Positions 7,067-14,632 of a stretch of 16,160 nucleotides of DNA are shown piece after piece. Both the position numbers and the translations under genes were made by a program. How positions within the stretch are numbered: position 1 is the stretch's first letter; each line of letters begins with the position of its first letter. The notes under the pieces are model-generated. The model made no database searches. It saw only the letters and a list, made by a program, of their open reading frames with translations, and had not been told where the DNA came from. Source of the stretch: Bordetella parapertussis (GTDB taxonomy: Bacteria; Pseudomonadota; Gammaproteobacteria; Burkholderiales; Burkholderiaceae_B); contig CAMEAW010000055.1 of the NCBI GenBank assembly GCA_945911685.1, positions 1 to 16,160 on the forward strand, written 5' to 3'.

Positions 7067-8398
7067 TTATTGAGAAAAAGGGCCCCAAGTGGGTTCGCGT
7101 ATTTCGCCGTTCAGGACAGACAGCGTTTGACGAACGCGACCATCACTAGAAACCCCGGCCAACACGCTTCGACCACCTTGAATTGCGGCATATAAGACTT
7201 GCATTCCGTTAGGAGCAAAACTTGGAGACTGATCATCGCGCCCATCGGTTAGAAGGGACTCTGCGCCAGTGGCTAAGTTCAGCGAGGCGATACGATATGT
7301 GCCGTCTCGACGCGTAACAGTTAGCAAAGTTTTGCCATCCGGAGAAATTCGAGGTGAGATATTGTAACCGCCGTTGAATGAGATTCGGCGCGGTTCACCA
7401 CCTTCAAGGCCTGTCTGATAAATTTGCGGGCTACCACTGCGATCGCTCGTGAAGAAAATTGATCGACCATCAGGCGCAAAGAAGGGTTCGGTATCAATCA
7501 AGGGCGAGCGGGTCACGCGACGCAGGTTAGCGCCGTCATTAGCGCCCAGCGTGTAAATTTGCGATAGACCATCGCGCGTGAGCACGACGGCTAGTGTGTT
7601 GCCATCAGGCGACCAGGCCGGCGCCGAATTATTGCCCTTGTAATTGGCCACTGGTGCACGTTTGCTGGTCGTGAGATGGTGCACGTAAACCACGGGTTTG
7701 CCAGACTCAAAACTCACGTAAGCCAGTCGGCTGCCATCGGGAGACCAGGCTGGCGAAATAATCGGTTCGCGAGAGCGTAGCGCCACCTGTGGGTTTTGCC
7801 CGTCGGCGTCTGCAATTTGCAATTCGTAAGTCTTACCCTGTTTTAAGACGTAGGCGATTCGTGTGGCAAATACGCCTCTGATCCCGGTAATTTTTTCGTA
7901 GATACGATCGGCGATCTGATGAGAGTTACGTCGTAGTTCTTTTTCGGTGCCCGAAACTGAGAAGCCGTCGAGTGGGCCACGTTTAACGGTGTCGCCCAGG
8001 CGATACTTAATCTCAAAGCGGCCGTCTGCCAAGCGAGTCACCGTACCGTGTGCAATAAAGTCGGCGCCCCGAGTGCGCCACTCGTCGTAAGCGATCGCTG
8101 AGTCGGCTGTCAGTGCGGCTCCCGTTGTTGCAATCAGTCGAAACTGACCTGAGCGGGTTAGGTCGGCGCGGATAATTTCTGCGATTTGGCTGCCCACAGC
8201 ATCGCCAGTGAAGTCAGCAATGGCGACGGGATACTGTTGCGCGCCGGTACCTGAAATATCGACGCGTAGCTGCGCGCGAGCTGTGCCAGCATAAAACAGG
8301 GCGAGCGTGACCATCAAGCAAGCGAGCAGCCATGCGCAGAGAACCGCACTTGAAGTCTTGCAGACAGTTGGCAGGGGGTAAGGTCGGTTAAACGTCAT
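7067..8398 (-). CDS. tolB: Tol-Pal system periplasmic protein TolB
   Basis: This is the periplasmic beta-propeller that shuttles between Pal and the TolA complex. From ATG 8398 it is 443 residues, close to the family length of about 430. The signal peptide has a hydrophobic core near 19-38 and cleavage after ARA (about residue 42). The mature N-terminus, QLRVDISG, is the typical TolB opening that contains the TolA-binding segment. A small N-terminal domain precedes five PD40 propeller repeats, recognisable by ISPAWSPDGSRLAY, SAPAWSPDGNTLAV, TEPFFAPDGRSIFF, ISPRISPDGKTLLT and QSPSFAPNGMQVLY. The frame stays open to 8521 inside tolA. ATG 8422 would overlap tolA by eight bases, but ATG 8398 has AGGAG about ten bases upstream and gives a cleaner leader. 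Expression is probably coupled to tolA. Confidence 0.95.
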   Translation of the reverse strand: MTFNRPYPLPTVCKTSSAVLCAWLLACLMVTLALFYAGTARAQLRVDISGTGAQQYPVAIADFTGDAVGSQIAEIIRADLTRSGQFRLIATTGAALTADSAIAYDEWRTRGADFIAHGTVTRLADGRFEIKYRLGDTVKRGPLDGFSVSGTEKELRRNSHQIADRIYEKITGIRGVFATRIAYVLKQGKTYELQIADADGQNPQVALRSREPIISPAWSPDGSRLAYVSFESGKPVVYVHHLTTSKRAPVANYKGNNSAPAWSPDGNTLAVVLTRDGLSQIYTLGANDGANLRRVTRSPLIDTEPFFAPDGRSIFFTSDRSGSPQIYQTGLEGGEPRRISFNGGYNISPRISPDGKTLLTVTRRDGTYRIASLNLATGAESLLTDGRDDQSPSFAPNGMQVLYAAIQGGRSVLAGVSSDGRVRQTLSVLNGEIREPTWGPFSQ

Positions 8399-8414
8399 AT
8401 GTTGCAGGCTCCTA

Positions 8415-9536
8415 TCAGTCATACATATTGTAATTGACGTCGATATAACCTGGGTAGCTTCCTGAAGATGGTCTTGGGAAGGGAGTGCAGCGGCGGATGC
8501 CCGTTTCGACGGCACGGTCAAAGTTAATGTTACCCGAAGATTTTGTCAGTTTGACGTCTGAAATTTGACCATCAGGTTTCAAGCTGACCCTGTACAGCGC
8601 CGCCGGGTTACCCGCTGCACCCCGCGGTGGCGGTGGAAACGACACGCCTGGCAGGACACAAGCCCGCACTTTTGCGCCGTAGCCGTCATCGCGACCACCC
8701 CCTGACTGATTGCGGTCAGCGGTTCCGCCGGGGAGCCCGGCAGCACTCAAGGCGTCGCCGCGCATCATGTCTTTCAAGGCCTGATCTTTGGCGGCACGCT
8801 GGGCGGCCTCTTCTTTGGCTTTTTTCTCGGCAGCTGCTACTTTCGCAGCGTCTTCTTTCGCTTTTTTAGCCGCCTCTTCTTTGGTTTTCTTTTCAGCTTC
8901 TTCTTTTTCTTTCTTTTCAGTGGCTAGTTTCTCTGCAACGAGCTTTTTAGCAGCCTCTTCTTTTGCCTTTTTGTCAGCTTCGGCGCGCTCAGCATCGCGG
9001 CGGCGTTGTTCAAGCCGTTCAGTTTCTTTTATTTTTGCGATTTCGAGTTCTTTTTTGATGCGTTCTTTTTCTTTGATGGCATCTTCGGCTGCGCGTCTGT
9101 CGGCGGCCTCTTTGGCGACCATTTCGCGTTCAAGCCTGTCTTGTTCGCGCCGACGTTTAGCCTCTTGTTCGAGTGCGATCTCTGGGTCAACCTGCGGGGT
9201 TGGCGCAGCCGCTGGGGCAACCGGAGGCGGGGGTGGAGGCGGCGGAGGAGGAGACGGTTCGGGCTTGGGCTCAGGCTTTGGCTCTGGCGCAGGCTCGGGC
9301 TTAGGCTTGGGCTCAGGAGGCTTAGCCTGGGGCGGTGGGCTCACGGGGCTATTGCCGTCGGCAACAAGCATGATCTCGAGCGGCCCATTGGCTTCGGTTT
9401 TCCAGTCAAGGCCCAGCACTAGCATCAGTACTAAGATCAAATGGGTCAGTAGTGCTAAGCCAAGCGCGCGCAAGTTCATCACCTGCCGTGGGGGCAGAAT
9501 CGGACCGCGTACCAATTTAGGGTGACGAGGCGGCAT
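8415..9536 (-). CDS. tolA: Tol-Pal inner-membrane protein TolA
   Basis: This 373-residue energy transducer spans the periplasm. It has a basic N-terminal tail, a single membrane helix (about 23-43, with LLTHLILV matching the conserved SHL-type face that contacts TolQ/TolR), a Pro/Lys/Glu region (66-112) with ten prolines in a row (96-105), a long charged Ala/Lys/Glu helix (about 118-257), and a C-terminal globular domain (about 285-373). That domain has Cys293 and Cys350, a plausible disulfide, and the TonB-like phrase YRVSLKPDGQISDVKL. The start is uncertain: ATG 9536 keeps a basic tail as in many betaproteobacteria, while ATG 9479 (MNLRALG) begins just before the helix; neither has a strong ribosome site. 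Its stop is adjacent to and just upstream of the tolB start. TolA links the TolQR proton motor to TolB-Pal. Confidence 0.95.
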   Translation of the reverse strand: MPPRHPKLVRGPILPPRQVMNLRALGLALLTHLILVLMLVLGLDWKTEANGPLEIMLVADGNSPVSPPPQAKPPEPKPKPEPAPEPKPEPKPEPSPPPPPPPPPPVAPAAAPTPQVDPEIALEQEAKRRREQDRLEREMVAKEAADRRAAEDAIKEKERIKKELEIAKIKETERLEQRRRDAERAEADKKAKEEAAKKLVAEKLATEKKEKEEAEKKTKEEAAKKAKEDAAKVAAAEKKAKEEAAQRAAKDQALKDMMRGDALSAAGLPGGTADRNQSGGGRDDGYGAKVRACVLPGVSFPPPPRGAAGNPAALYRVSLKPDGQISDVKLTKSSGNINFDRAVETGIRRCTPFPRPSSGSYPGYIDVNYNMYD

Positions 9537-9576
9537 CAGTGCGAAAGGCGCTTAGGCGAGTTCAACATAACGGGGG

Positions 9577-10044
9577 CTAACGTTTAACGGGCTTGGCGTT
9601 AGGTGCAGGCGCTGTATTACCTTTTTGATCAACCAGTAAACCAAGCTTTGTGACTCCGTTTTTACGCAAATCTTCCATGACTTTCATGACCACGTCGTAC
9701 GGGACTTTTCCGTCTGCGCCGATGACGACCGGCTGGTCGGGCTTAAGCTCTGACAAAATGGTTTGCGCTAACGCGTTGCGCTCAACCGGTTTGAAGGTTT
9801 GGCCCGATTCGCGTTTACGCCACTCGATCTTACCGCCCTCATTGATTTGAATCTCAAGCGGGGTGAGCGGTACATTGGCGGCTTGCCCGACAGAGGGTAG
9901 TTCGATCACGCCTGGGGTGATTAAAGGCGCCGTGACCATAAAAATCACTAACAATACGAGCATGACGTCGATGTACGGTACGACGTTAATCTCGTTTTTT
10001 AGACGACGACCAGAGCGCCCAGAACTAGAGCGTACCGAGGACAT
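9577..10044 (-). CDS. tolR: Tol-Pal proton-channel subunit TolR (ExbD/TolR family)
   Basis: This 155-residue inner-membrane protein has a short basic cytoplasmic tail, then EINVVPYIDVMLVLLVIFMV, the single membrane helix with the essential proton-carrying Asp26. A periplasmic domain follows (QPVVIGADGKVPYDVVMKVMEDLRKNGV is the typical ExbD/TolR fold, about 100-130). The tail ends in a low-complexity Pro/Ala/Lys stretch. With TolQ it forms the proton-driven motor. Its ATG 10044 overlaps the tolQ stop by one base (TAATG), so translation is coupled and stoichiometry controlled. AGG lies seven bases upstream, within tolQ. Position after tolQ and before tolA (40-base gap) excludes ExbD of a Ton system. 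Confidence 0.96.
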   Translation of the reverse strand: MSSVRSSSGRSGRRLKNEINVVPYIDVMLVLLVIFMVTAPLITPGVIELPSVGQAANVPLTPLEIQINEGGKIEWRKRESGQTFKPVERNALAQTILSELKPDQPVVIGADGKVPYDVVMKVMEDLRKNGVTKLGLLVDQKGNTAPAPNAKPVKR

Positions 10045-10724
10045 TAGCGCACCTGCCGCTGCAGAATGTTTAAGAATTCATCGACAAAGGTTTCAAAGCG
10101 AATCGACAGACGATCGATATCATGTGTATAGCGGTTGTAGGCGACCACGGCGGGGATCGCAGCGAACAGACCAATGGCTGTAGCAATCAGGGCCTCAGCG
10201 ATGCCAGGCGCCACTGAAGCAAGAGTTGCCTGCTGCACATTAGCCAAGCCAACGAACGCGTGCATGATGCCCCAGACGGTGCCCAACAGGCCCACATACG
10301 GGCTGACTGAACCCGTCGAAGCCAAGAAGTTCAGGTGCGACTCGAGTTCATCCATTTCGCGCTGAAAGGCGGCGCGCATGGCGCGACGTGCGCCGTCAAG
10401 TGTTGGTGCGTTAGCGGGCGTGGCGCCTGCGCGGCGCGCCTTCGCAAACTCTTCCATGCCAGCATGAAAGATACGGGCCAACGCGCCGCTCTCGTTTAAA
10501 CGCCCAGCAACCGACTGATCGAGGCCGTTTAAATCGCCACCCGACCAAAAGTCATCTTCAAACCGGCGTGTTTGCGCTAACGACTTTTTAATTGTGGCGC
10601 GTTTCGAAAAAATAAAGGTCCAGGAGACAACAGAGACCACAATTAAGAGCAGCATGATCAGTTGCACGGGGATGCTGGCGTTTAAGACCAGCGAGAGCAT
10701 CGACATGTCAGAGGTAGTTGGCAT
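10044..10724 (-). CDS. tolQ: Tol-Pal proton-channel subunit TolQ (MotA/TolQ/ExbB family)
   Basis: This 226-residue inner-membrane protein has three membrane helices: about 18-38, and two in the C-terminal half around GLLGTVWGIMHAF and APGIAEALIATAIGLFAAIPAVVAYN. Both phrases are signatures of TolQ/ExbB, where the last two helices line the proton channel around TolR. The cytoplasmic loop (about 42-130) contains the family's charged helices. I chose ATG 10724, with AGGA seven bases upstream; GTG 10727 immediately before it is an alternative that adds one residue. The ybgC stop ends three bases before, so the genes are practically contiguous and presumably cotranscribed. Confidence 0.96.
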   Translation of the reverse strand: MPTTSDMSMLSLVLNASIPVQLIMLLLIVVSVVSWTFIFSKRATIKKSLAQTRRFEDDFWSGGDLNGLDQSVAGRLNESGALARIFHAGMEEFAKARRAGATPANAPTLDGARRAMRAAFQREMDELESHLNFLASTGSVSPYVGLLGTVWGIMHAFVGLANVQQATLASVAPGIAEALIATAIGLFAAIPAVVAYNRYTHDIDRLSIRFETFVDEFLNILQRQVR

Positions 10725-10727
10725 CAC

Positions 10728-11156
10728 TTATTCCTGAATAGTTACTGCAAATTTGGTACGCACCGATTGCGGGATTGCTGCGACCCGCATGTTAACGGTT
10801 TCTACACAACACACTTGGATATTGCTTTCGGTCAGAAGTTCACCATTTCGGTAAATCGACTGATGGAAGTGTAACGAAGCTCGGCCCATCCGTGTGACTT
10901 CACTTTCAATTTGTAACAAGTCATCGAGGCGTGCGGACTTAAGATAGCGAATGTCTAGCTCGGTCACCATAAAGCCTCGTTGCTCTTGCGCAACGAGGTC
11001 TGACTGATTAATGCCGACAGCGCGTAGCCACTCGGTGCGACCACGTTCCATGAATTTTAAATAGTTGGCGTAAAAAACTACGCCGCCCATATCCGTATCT
11101 TCGTAGTAAACCCGCACAGTAAAGCGGTGTTTAAACGCCGGCGGCTGTGGCTGCAT
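10728..11156 (-). CDS. ybgC: Tol-Pal-associated acyl-CoA thioesterase YbgC
   Basis: This 142-residue hotdog-fold thioesterase of the 4-hydroxybenzoyl-CoA thioesterase family hydrolyses acyl-CoA or acyl-ACP, and in E. coli is linked to phospholipid metabolism. The signature YYEDTDMGGVVFYANYLKF spans residues 17-35, with catalytic Asp22, followed by ERGRTEWLR. Length matches the family (about 135-145). AAGGGG lies about seven bases before ATG 11156. It is the conserved first gene of the tol-pal cluster, touching tolQ. It lies 53 bases after proS, so the two may share a transcript. Confidence 0.95.
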   Translation of the reverse strand: MQPQPPAFKHRFTVRVYYEDTDMGGVVFYANYLKFMERGRTEWLRAVGINQSDLVAQEQRGFMVTELDIRYLKSARLDDLLQIESEVTRMGRASLHFHQSIYRNGELLTESNIQVCCVETVNMRVAAIPQSVRTKFAVTIQE

Positions 11157-11209
11157 CGCTAAGCCCCTTTCGGACGGCAGGTAAACGCCTGTGATCTTGT
11201 GCTCAAGCG

Positions 11210-12943
11210 TTACACCAGCGACAAGCGTGTCATCGTTTGCGTGACGCAGTCAGCGAGTGCGACACGTGTGGCTTCGCTCTCGGTGCGGCATAACAGTTCA
11301 ACGACACCGTCTTTCAGGCCGCGATCGCCCACTGTGATTCTGATGGGCGGACCAATGAGCTCCCATTCGGCAAACATAATGCCTGGGCGCAAATCACGAT
11401 CATCCAGAATGACGTCAACCCCTTGGGCTTTGAGTGCGGCATAAATCGACTCGCAGGCGCTGCGCACTTCTTCGCTTTTGCCCCAACCGACCCCGCAAAT
11501 CACAACTTCGAAGGGGGCCAGCGCGCGTGGCCAGACAATGCCTTTGGCATCGTGATTTTGTTCGATCGCTGCACCGACTAAGCGGGTGACGCCAATCCCG
11601 TAGCAACCCATCTCCATCAGCGCTGGCTTGCCAGTCTCGTCTAAAAAGGTCGCCTTCATCGCCTCAGAGTATTTTGTACCGAGGTAAAAAACGTGCCCGA
11701 CCTCAATGCCCCGTTGAATCGCTAGCGGGCCCTTGCCTGAGGGCGCGCGGTCGCCCGCAACGACATTGCGCAGGTCTGTCACCAAGTCAGGCTCGGGCAG
11801 GTCGCGCACCCAGTTCACCCCGCTTAGGTGAGCGTCTTCTTGGTTGGCGCCGCAGATAAAGTCATGCATCTTCGCCACAGTGTGGTCGGCAATCACGTTG
11901 ACTGGCAGTTTTGTGTTGACGGGGCCCAGATACCCTGGTTTGCAACCAAAGTGTTCAACAATCTCGGTTTCAGTGGCAAATCTAAAGCCATGATTCAGAC
12001 CAGGGATCTTGCCCGCCTTAATCTCATTGAGCTCATGATCGGCGCGCAACAACAGCAGCCAAACTTGGCTAGGTTGGTCTTTGTGCTCAGTTGCGAGCAC
12101 AATCGATTTGATAGTTTGAGTGAGTGGTACACCCAGCAATTGAGCTACGGCCTCGCATTTGGCGGCGCCCGGGGTGGGCTCAAGCTTCAGGGCTGCGGTT
12201 GGAGCTGCGCGCTGCTCAAGCAGGCAGGGCGCTGCGGCAAGCTCAATATTTGCGGCGTAGTCTGAGGCAGGGTCGTACACGATCAAGTCTTCGCCAATAT
12301 CGGCAATGACTTGAAATTCGTGACTTTGTGAGCCGCCGATTGAGCCCGTGTCGGCCGAGACGGCTCTGAAGGTCAGACCCATACGTTCAAAAATCTTCAT
12401 GTAAGCGTCAAACATGATTTGATAGCTTTTTTGCGCGTCGGCCACGTTGCGGTCAAACGAGTAAGCGTCTTTCATCGTGAACTCGCGTCCGCGCATGACG
12501 CCAAAGCGCGGACGGCGCTCATCGCGAAACTTCGTTTGAATGTGATAAAAATTGACCGGCAATTGTCGCCAGCTTTGAATTTCGTTGCGGGCGATATCGG
12601 TGATGACCTCTTCAGAGGTCGGCTGCAACACAAAATCACGGCCGTGTCGGTCTTTCATGCGCAAAAGCTCGGGGCCATATTGCTCCCAGCGACCCGACTC
12701 TACCCACAGTTCGGCGGGCTGCACCACGGGCATCAAGAGCTCAAGCGCCCCTGCGGCGTTCATCTCTTCGCGGATAATATTTTCGATCTTGCGTATGACG
12801 CGCAAGCCTAAAGGCATGTAGCTGTAAATGCCACCGGCTAGTTTGCGTATCAATCCCGCGCGCATCATTAATTGATGGCTAGTGATTTCGGCGTCGTTGG
12901 GGGCTTCTTTTAGGGTGCTGATATGAAAGGCTGATGCGCGCAT
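11210..12943 (-). CDS. proS: Prolyl-tRNA synthetase ProS (bacterial type)
   Basis: This 577-residue class II aminoacyl-tRNA synthetase charges tRNA-Pro in the cytoplasm. The N-terminus [19 protein letters not shown] is the standard bacterial start. Motif 1 lies near 37-80 ([18 protein letters not shown]), motif 2 at 136-162 ([19 protein letters not shown]), and motif 3 at 446-460 ([14 protein letters not shown]). An insertion of about 180 residues (about 225-408, with [14 protein letters not shown]) is the YbaK-like domain that edits mischarged Ala-tRNA-Pro, as expected for the bacterial form. A C-terminal anticodon-binding domain (about 470-577) shows [19 protein letters not shown]. No clear Shine-Dalgarno precedes ATG 12943 (upstream bases are CTCCTATCCC). 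It is divergent from rppH. Confidence 0.97.
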   Translation of the reverse strand: MRASAFHISTLKEAPNDAEITSHQLMMRAGLIRKLAGGIYSYMPLGLRVIRKIENIIREEMNAAGALELLMPVVQPAELWVESGRWEQYGPELLRMKDRHGRDFVLQPTSEEVITDIARNEIQSWRQLPVNFYHIQTKFRDERRPRFGVMRGREFTMKDAYSFDRNVADAQKSYQIMFDAYMKIFERMGLTFRAVSADTGSIGGSQSHEFQVIADIGEDLIVYDPASDYAANIELAAAPCLLEQRAAPTAALKLEPTPGAAKCEAVAQLLGVPLTQTIKSIVLATEHKDQPSQVWLLLLRADHELNEIKAGKIPGLNHGFRFATETEIVEHFGCKPGYLGPVNTKLPVNVIADHTVAKMHDFICGANQEDAHLSGVNWVRDLPEPDLVTDLRNVVAGDRAPSGKGPLAIQRGIEVGHVFYLGTKYSEAMKATFLDETGKPALMEMGCYGIGVTRLVGAAIEQNHDAKGIVWPRALAPFEVVICGVGWGKSEEVRSACESIYAALKAQGVDVILDDRDLRPGIMFAEWELIGPPIRITVGDRGLKDGVVELLCRTESEATRVALADCVTQTMTRLSLV

Positions 12944-12966
12944 GGGATAGGAGCTAAATTTTATTA

Positions 12967-12979
12967 GGGCATATTGCCC
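12967..12979. repeat. Small inverted repeat in the proS/rppH divergent promoter region
   Basis: GGGCA-TAT-TGCCC is a perfect 5-bp dyad with a three-base centre, placed 10 bases upstream of the rppH TATAAT and 24 bases from the proS ATG. Its position would suit an operator affecting both genes. It is short enough to arise by chance. Confidence 0.3.
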
Positions 12980-12989
12980 AACAGGTACG

Positions 12990-12995
12990 TATAAT
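12990..12995 (+). promoter_or_regulatory. Perfect -10 box (TATAAT) for rppH
   Basis: TATAAT lies 34 bases before the rppH ATG, which would give a 5' leader of about 28 bases. No good -35 hexamer stands 16-18 bases upstream, and no TGn extension precedes it, so strength may depend on an activator or on a poor -35. Confidence 0.5.
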
Positions 12996-13029
12996 CATCT
13001 GCATTGTATTGAATTCGCAGGGAGTGGCC

Positions 13030-13560
13030 ATGCTTGATCGCGAAGGCTACCGTCCAAATGTAGGGATTATCCTCGTCAATCAAAAAAACGAGGTCTTCTG
13101 GGGTAAGCGCATACGGGAACATGCTTGGCAGTTTCCGCAAGGCGGCATCAATCAGGGCGAAAGCCCTTCGCAGGCGATGCTGCGCGAACTTCACGAAGAG
13201 GTAGGCTTGTTGCCTGACCATGTCCGCATCTTAGGACGTACGCGCGAGTGGTTGCGTTATGACGTGCCGGATACGTTTATCCGGCGCGAATCACGCGGGC
13301 ACTATAAAGGACAAAAGCAGATTTGGTTTCTGCTGCGTATGCTTGGGCGCGACACAGACGTGTGCTTGCGGGCAACGCCGCACCCTGAATTTGATGCCTG
13401 GCGCTGGAGCCCTTACTGGGTCTCACTCGATGATGTCATCGAGTTTAAGCGCGACGTCTATACCCAGGCACTCAACGAGTTATCTCCCTTGATTTTCAAG
13501 CGCGGGCAAGAGCTTGCAGAGCAAGCTGCGATACAAACTTTGCCTGAACAAAACCCTTAG
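13030..13560 (+). CDS. rppH: RNA pyrophosphohydrolase RppH (Nudix hydrolase)
   Basis: This cytoplasmic enzyme removes pyrophosphate from the 5' triphosphate end of mRNA, opening it to RNase E decay. From ATG 13030 it is 176 residues, as in the family. [15 protein letters not shown] is the typical N-terminus. The Nudix box at 38-60 ([23 protein letters not shown], quoted in part as G38..E44..R52-E53..E56-E57..G59) has all metal-binding glutamates. [11 protein letters not shown] and the later EFDAWRW are further RppH landmarks. The frame is open to TTG 13009, but GGAG (13021-13024) lies five bases before ATG 13030, which decides the start. It is divergent from proS, an arrangement common in betaproteobacteria. 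Confidence 0.95.
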   Translation: MLDREGYRPNVGIILVNQKNEVFWGKRIREHAWQFPQGGINQGESPSQAMLRELHEEVGLLPDHVRILGRTREWLRYDVPDTFIRRESRGHYKGQKQIWFLLRMLGRDTDVCLRATPHPEFDAWRWSPYWVSLDDVIEFKRDVYTQALNELSPLIFKRGQELAEQAAIQTLPEQNP

Positions 13561-13609
13561 CAAACCTCGCAGAAAGGCCCCTAGCTAATTTGCGCCGCTC
13601 AGTCCGCAG

Positions 13610-13642
13610 CAAGCTTCCAACAAGCTCCGAAACAGCTCCGTA
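13610..13642. repeat. Three imperfect 11-bp tandem units after rppH
   Basis: CAAGCTTCCAA, CAAGCTCCGAA and ACAGCTCCGTA follow each other without a gap in the untranslated stretch between rppH and the terminator of the converging gene. No function is apparent. Confidence 0.45.
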
Positions 13643-13669
13643 TCCAGTTTCTCAGTTCGAGCCCCAGGC

Positions 13670-13698
13670 AAAAAAAAGCAGTGCATTTCTGCACTGCT
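13670..13698 (-). terminator. Intrinsic terminator of the tctA-dehydrogenase transcript
   Basis: AGCAGTGCA (13677-13685) and TGCACTGCT (13690-13698) form a perfect 9-bp stem with a four-base loop. Reading leftward it is followed by a run of eight T (A-run at 13670-13677 on the plus strand). It lies 28 bases after the leftward dehydrogenase stop. This is a textbook rho-independent terminator. On the plus strand no T-run follows directly, so rppH is not clearly served by it. Confidence 0.85.
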
Positions 13699-13725
13699 CA
13701 CCCTAGCTGATGACTGCAGCCTTTT

Positions 13726-14628
13726 TTAGCGTAGGCGTTTAATCAAGCTAGAAGTATCCCAACGGCCGCCGCCCATTTTCTGAACATCGGCATAAAACTG
13801 ATCAATTAAGGCAATACTCGGTACGCGTGCGCCGTTTCGGTTGCACTCGTCCATGACTAAACCCAAATCTTTACGCATCCAATCAACCGCAAAGCCAAAT
13901 TCGAACTTATCGTCGACCATGGTGGTGCCGCGGTTATCCATTTGCCAACTTTGTGCCGCACCTTTGCCGATGACCTCGATCACTTGCTTCATGTCTAAGC
14001 CCGCAGCTTGCCCAAAGGCGATGCCTTCAGACAGGCCTTGTACTAAGCCAGCGATACAAATTTGGTTCACCATTTTGGCCAATTGACCCGCACCAGCAGG
14101 GCCAACGAGCGTAACTGCACGTGCCATGACGGCGATGACGTTTTTGACCGAATCAAACTCTGCCGCGTCGCCGCCGCACATGACCGTCAGCATGCCATTC
14201 ACTGCACCGGCTTGACCGCCTGAGACCGGAGCATCAATAAAGCGAAGCGACTTTTGTTTGGCCAGTGCACTGAGCTCGCGCGCAATCAATGCTGAGGCAG
14301 TCGTGTGATCGACAAAGGTTGCACCCGCTGACATGCCTGCAAAGGCCCCGTCAGCCCCCAGCACGATGCTACGCAAGTCGTCATCATTGCCAACGCACGC
14401 AAACACGATCTGCGCACCTTGGGCCGCTTCACGAGGGGTCGCGCAGGCGCGTCCCCCAAACTCTTCGACCCAGGCTTGCGCCTTTTGAGCGTTACGGTTG
14501 TAAACCGTAACGTCATGACCCGCTTTGGCTAAATGCCCCGCCATCGGCAACCCCATCACCCCCAGTCCAATAAAAGCGACTTTGGTGGGGGTAGAGGGTT
14601 CGTACGTTTTGCTATTGATGCTAGACAT
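13726..14628 (-). CDS. 3-hydroxyisobutyrate / tartronate-semialdehyde-type dehydrogenase
   Basis: This 300-residue NAD(P)-dependent beta-hydroxyacid dehydrogenase is cytoplasmic. The N-terminal Rossmann motif FIGLGVMGLPMAGHL spans residues 19-33, with GLGVMG at 21-26. The substrate motif DAPVSGG is at 132-138, catalytic Lys185 lies in GQLAKMVNQ, and the second conserved lysine 253 in WMRKDLGL. The family includes 3-hydroxyisobutyrate dehydrogenase (MmsB), tartronate semialdehyde reductase (GarR/GlxR) and other small hydroxyacid enzymes, and these cannot be told apart here. About 15 extra residues precede the first strand. The gene begins four bases after the tctA stop, so uptake of an organic acid and its reduction or oxidation are probably linked. 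A strong terminator follows. Confidence 0.92.
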   Translation of the reverse strand: MSSINSKTYEPSTPTKVAFIGLGVMGLPMAGHLAKAGHDVTVYNRNAQKAQAWVEEFGGRACATPREAAQGAQIVFACVGNDDDLRSIVLGADGAFAGMSAGATFVDHTTASALIARELSALAKQKSLRFIDAPVSGGQAGAVNGMLTVMCGGDAAEFDSVKNVIAVMARAVTLVGPAGAGQLAKMVNQICIAGLVQGLSEGIAFGQAAGLDMKQVIEVIGKGAAQSWQMDNRGTTMVDDKFEFGFAVDWMRKDLGLVMDECNRNGARVPSIALIDQFYADVQKMGGGRWDTSSLIKRLR

Positions 14629-14632
14629 TCAT

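Noticed and set aside
8399..8521. Longer TolB reading frame starting inside tolA
   Set aside because: It would bury the signal peptide 40 residues in; ATG 8398 has AGGAG and gives a normal leader.
8788..9525. 245-residue rightward frame opposite tolA
   Set aside because: Its Ser/Ala/Phe and poly-Gly composition is the mirror of tolA's low-complexity codons; tolA is certain, so this frame is a by-product.
12964..13221. 85-residue leftward frame opposite the rppH start
   Set aside because: It has no recognisable family or ribosome site and lies antisense to a secure Nudix gene and its promoter.
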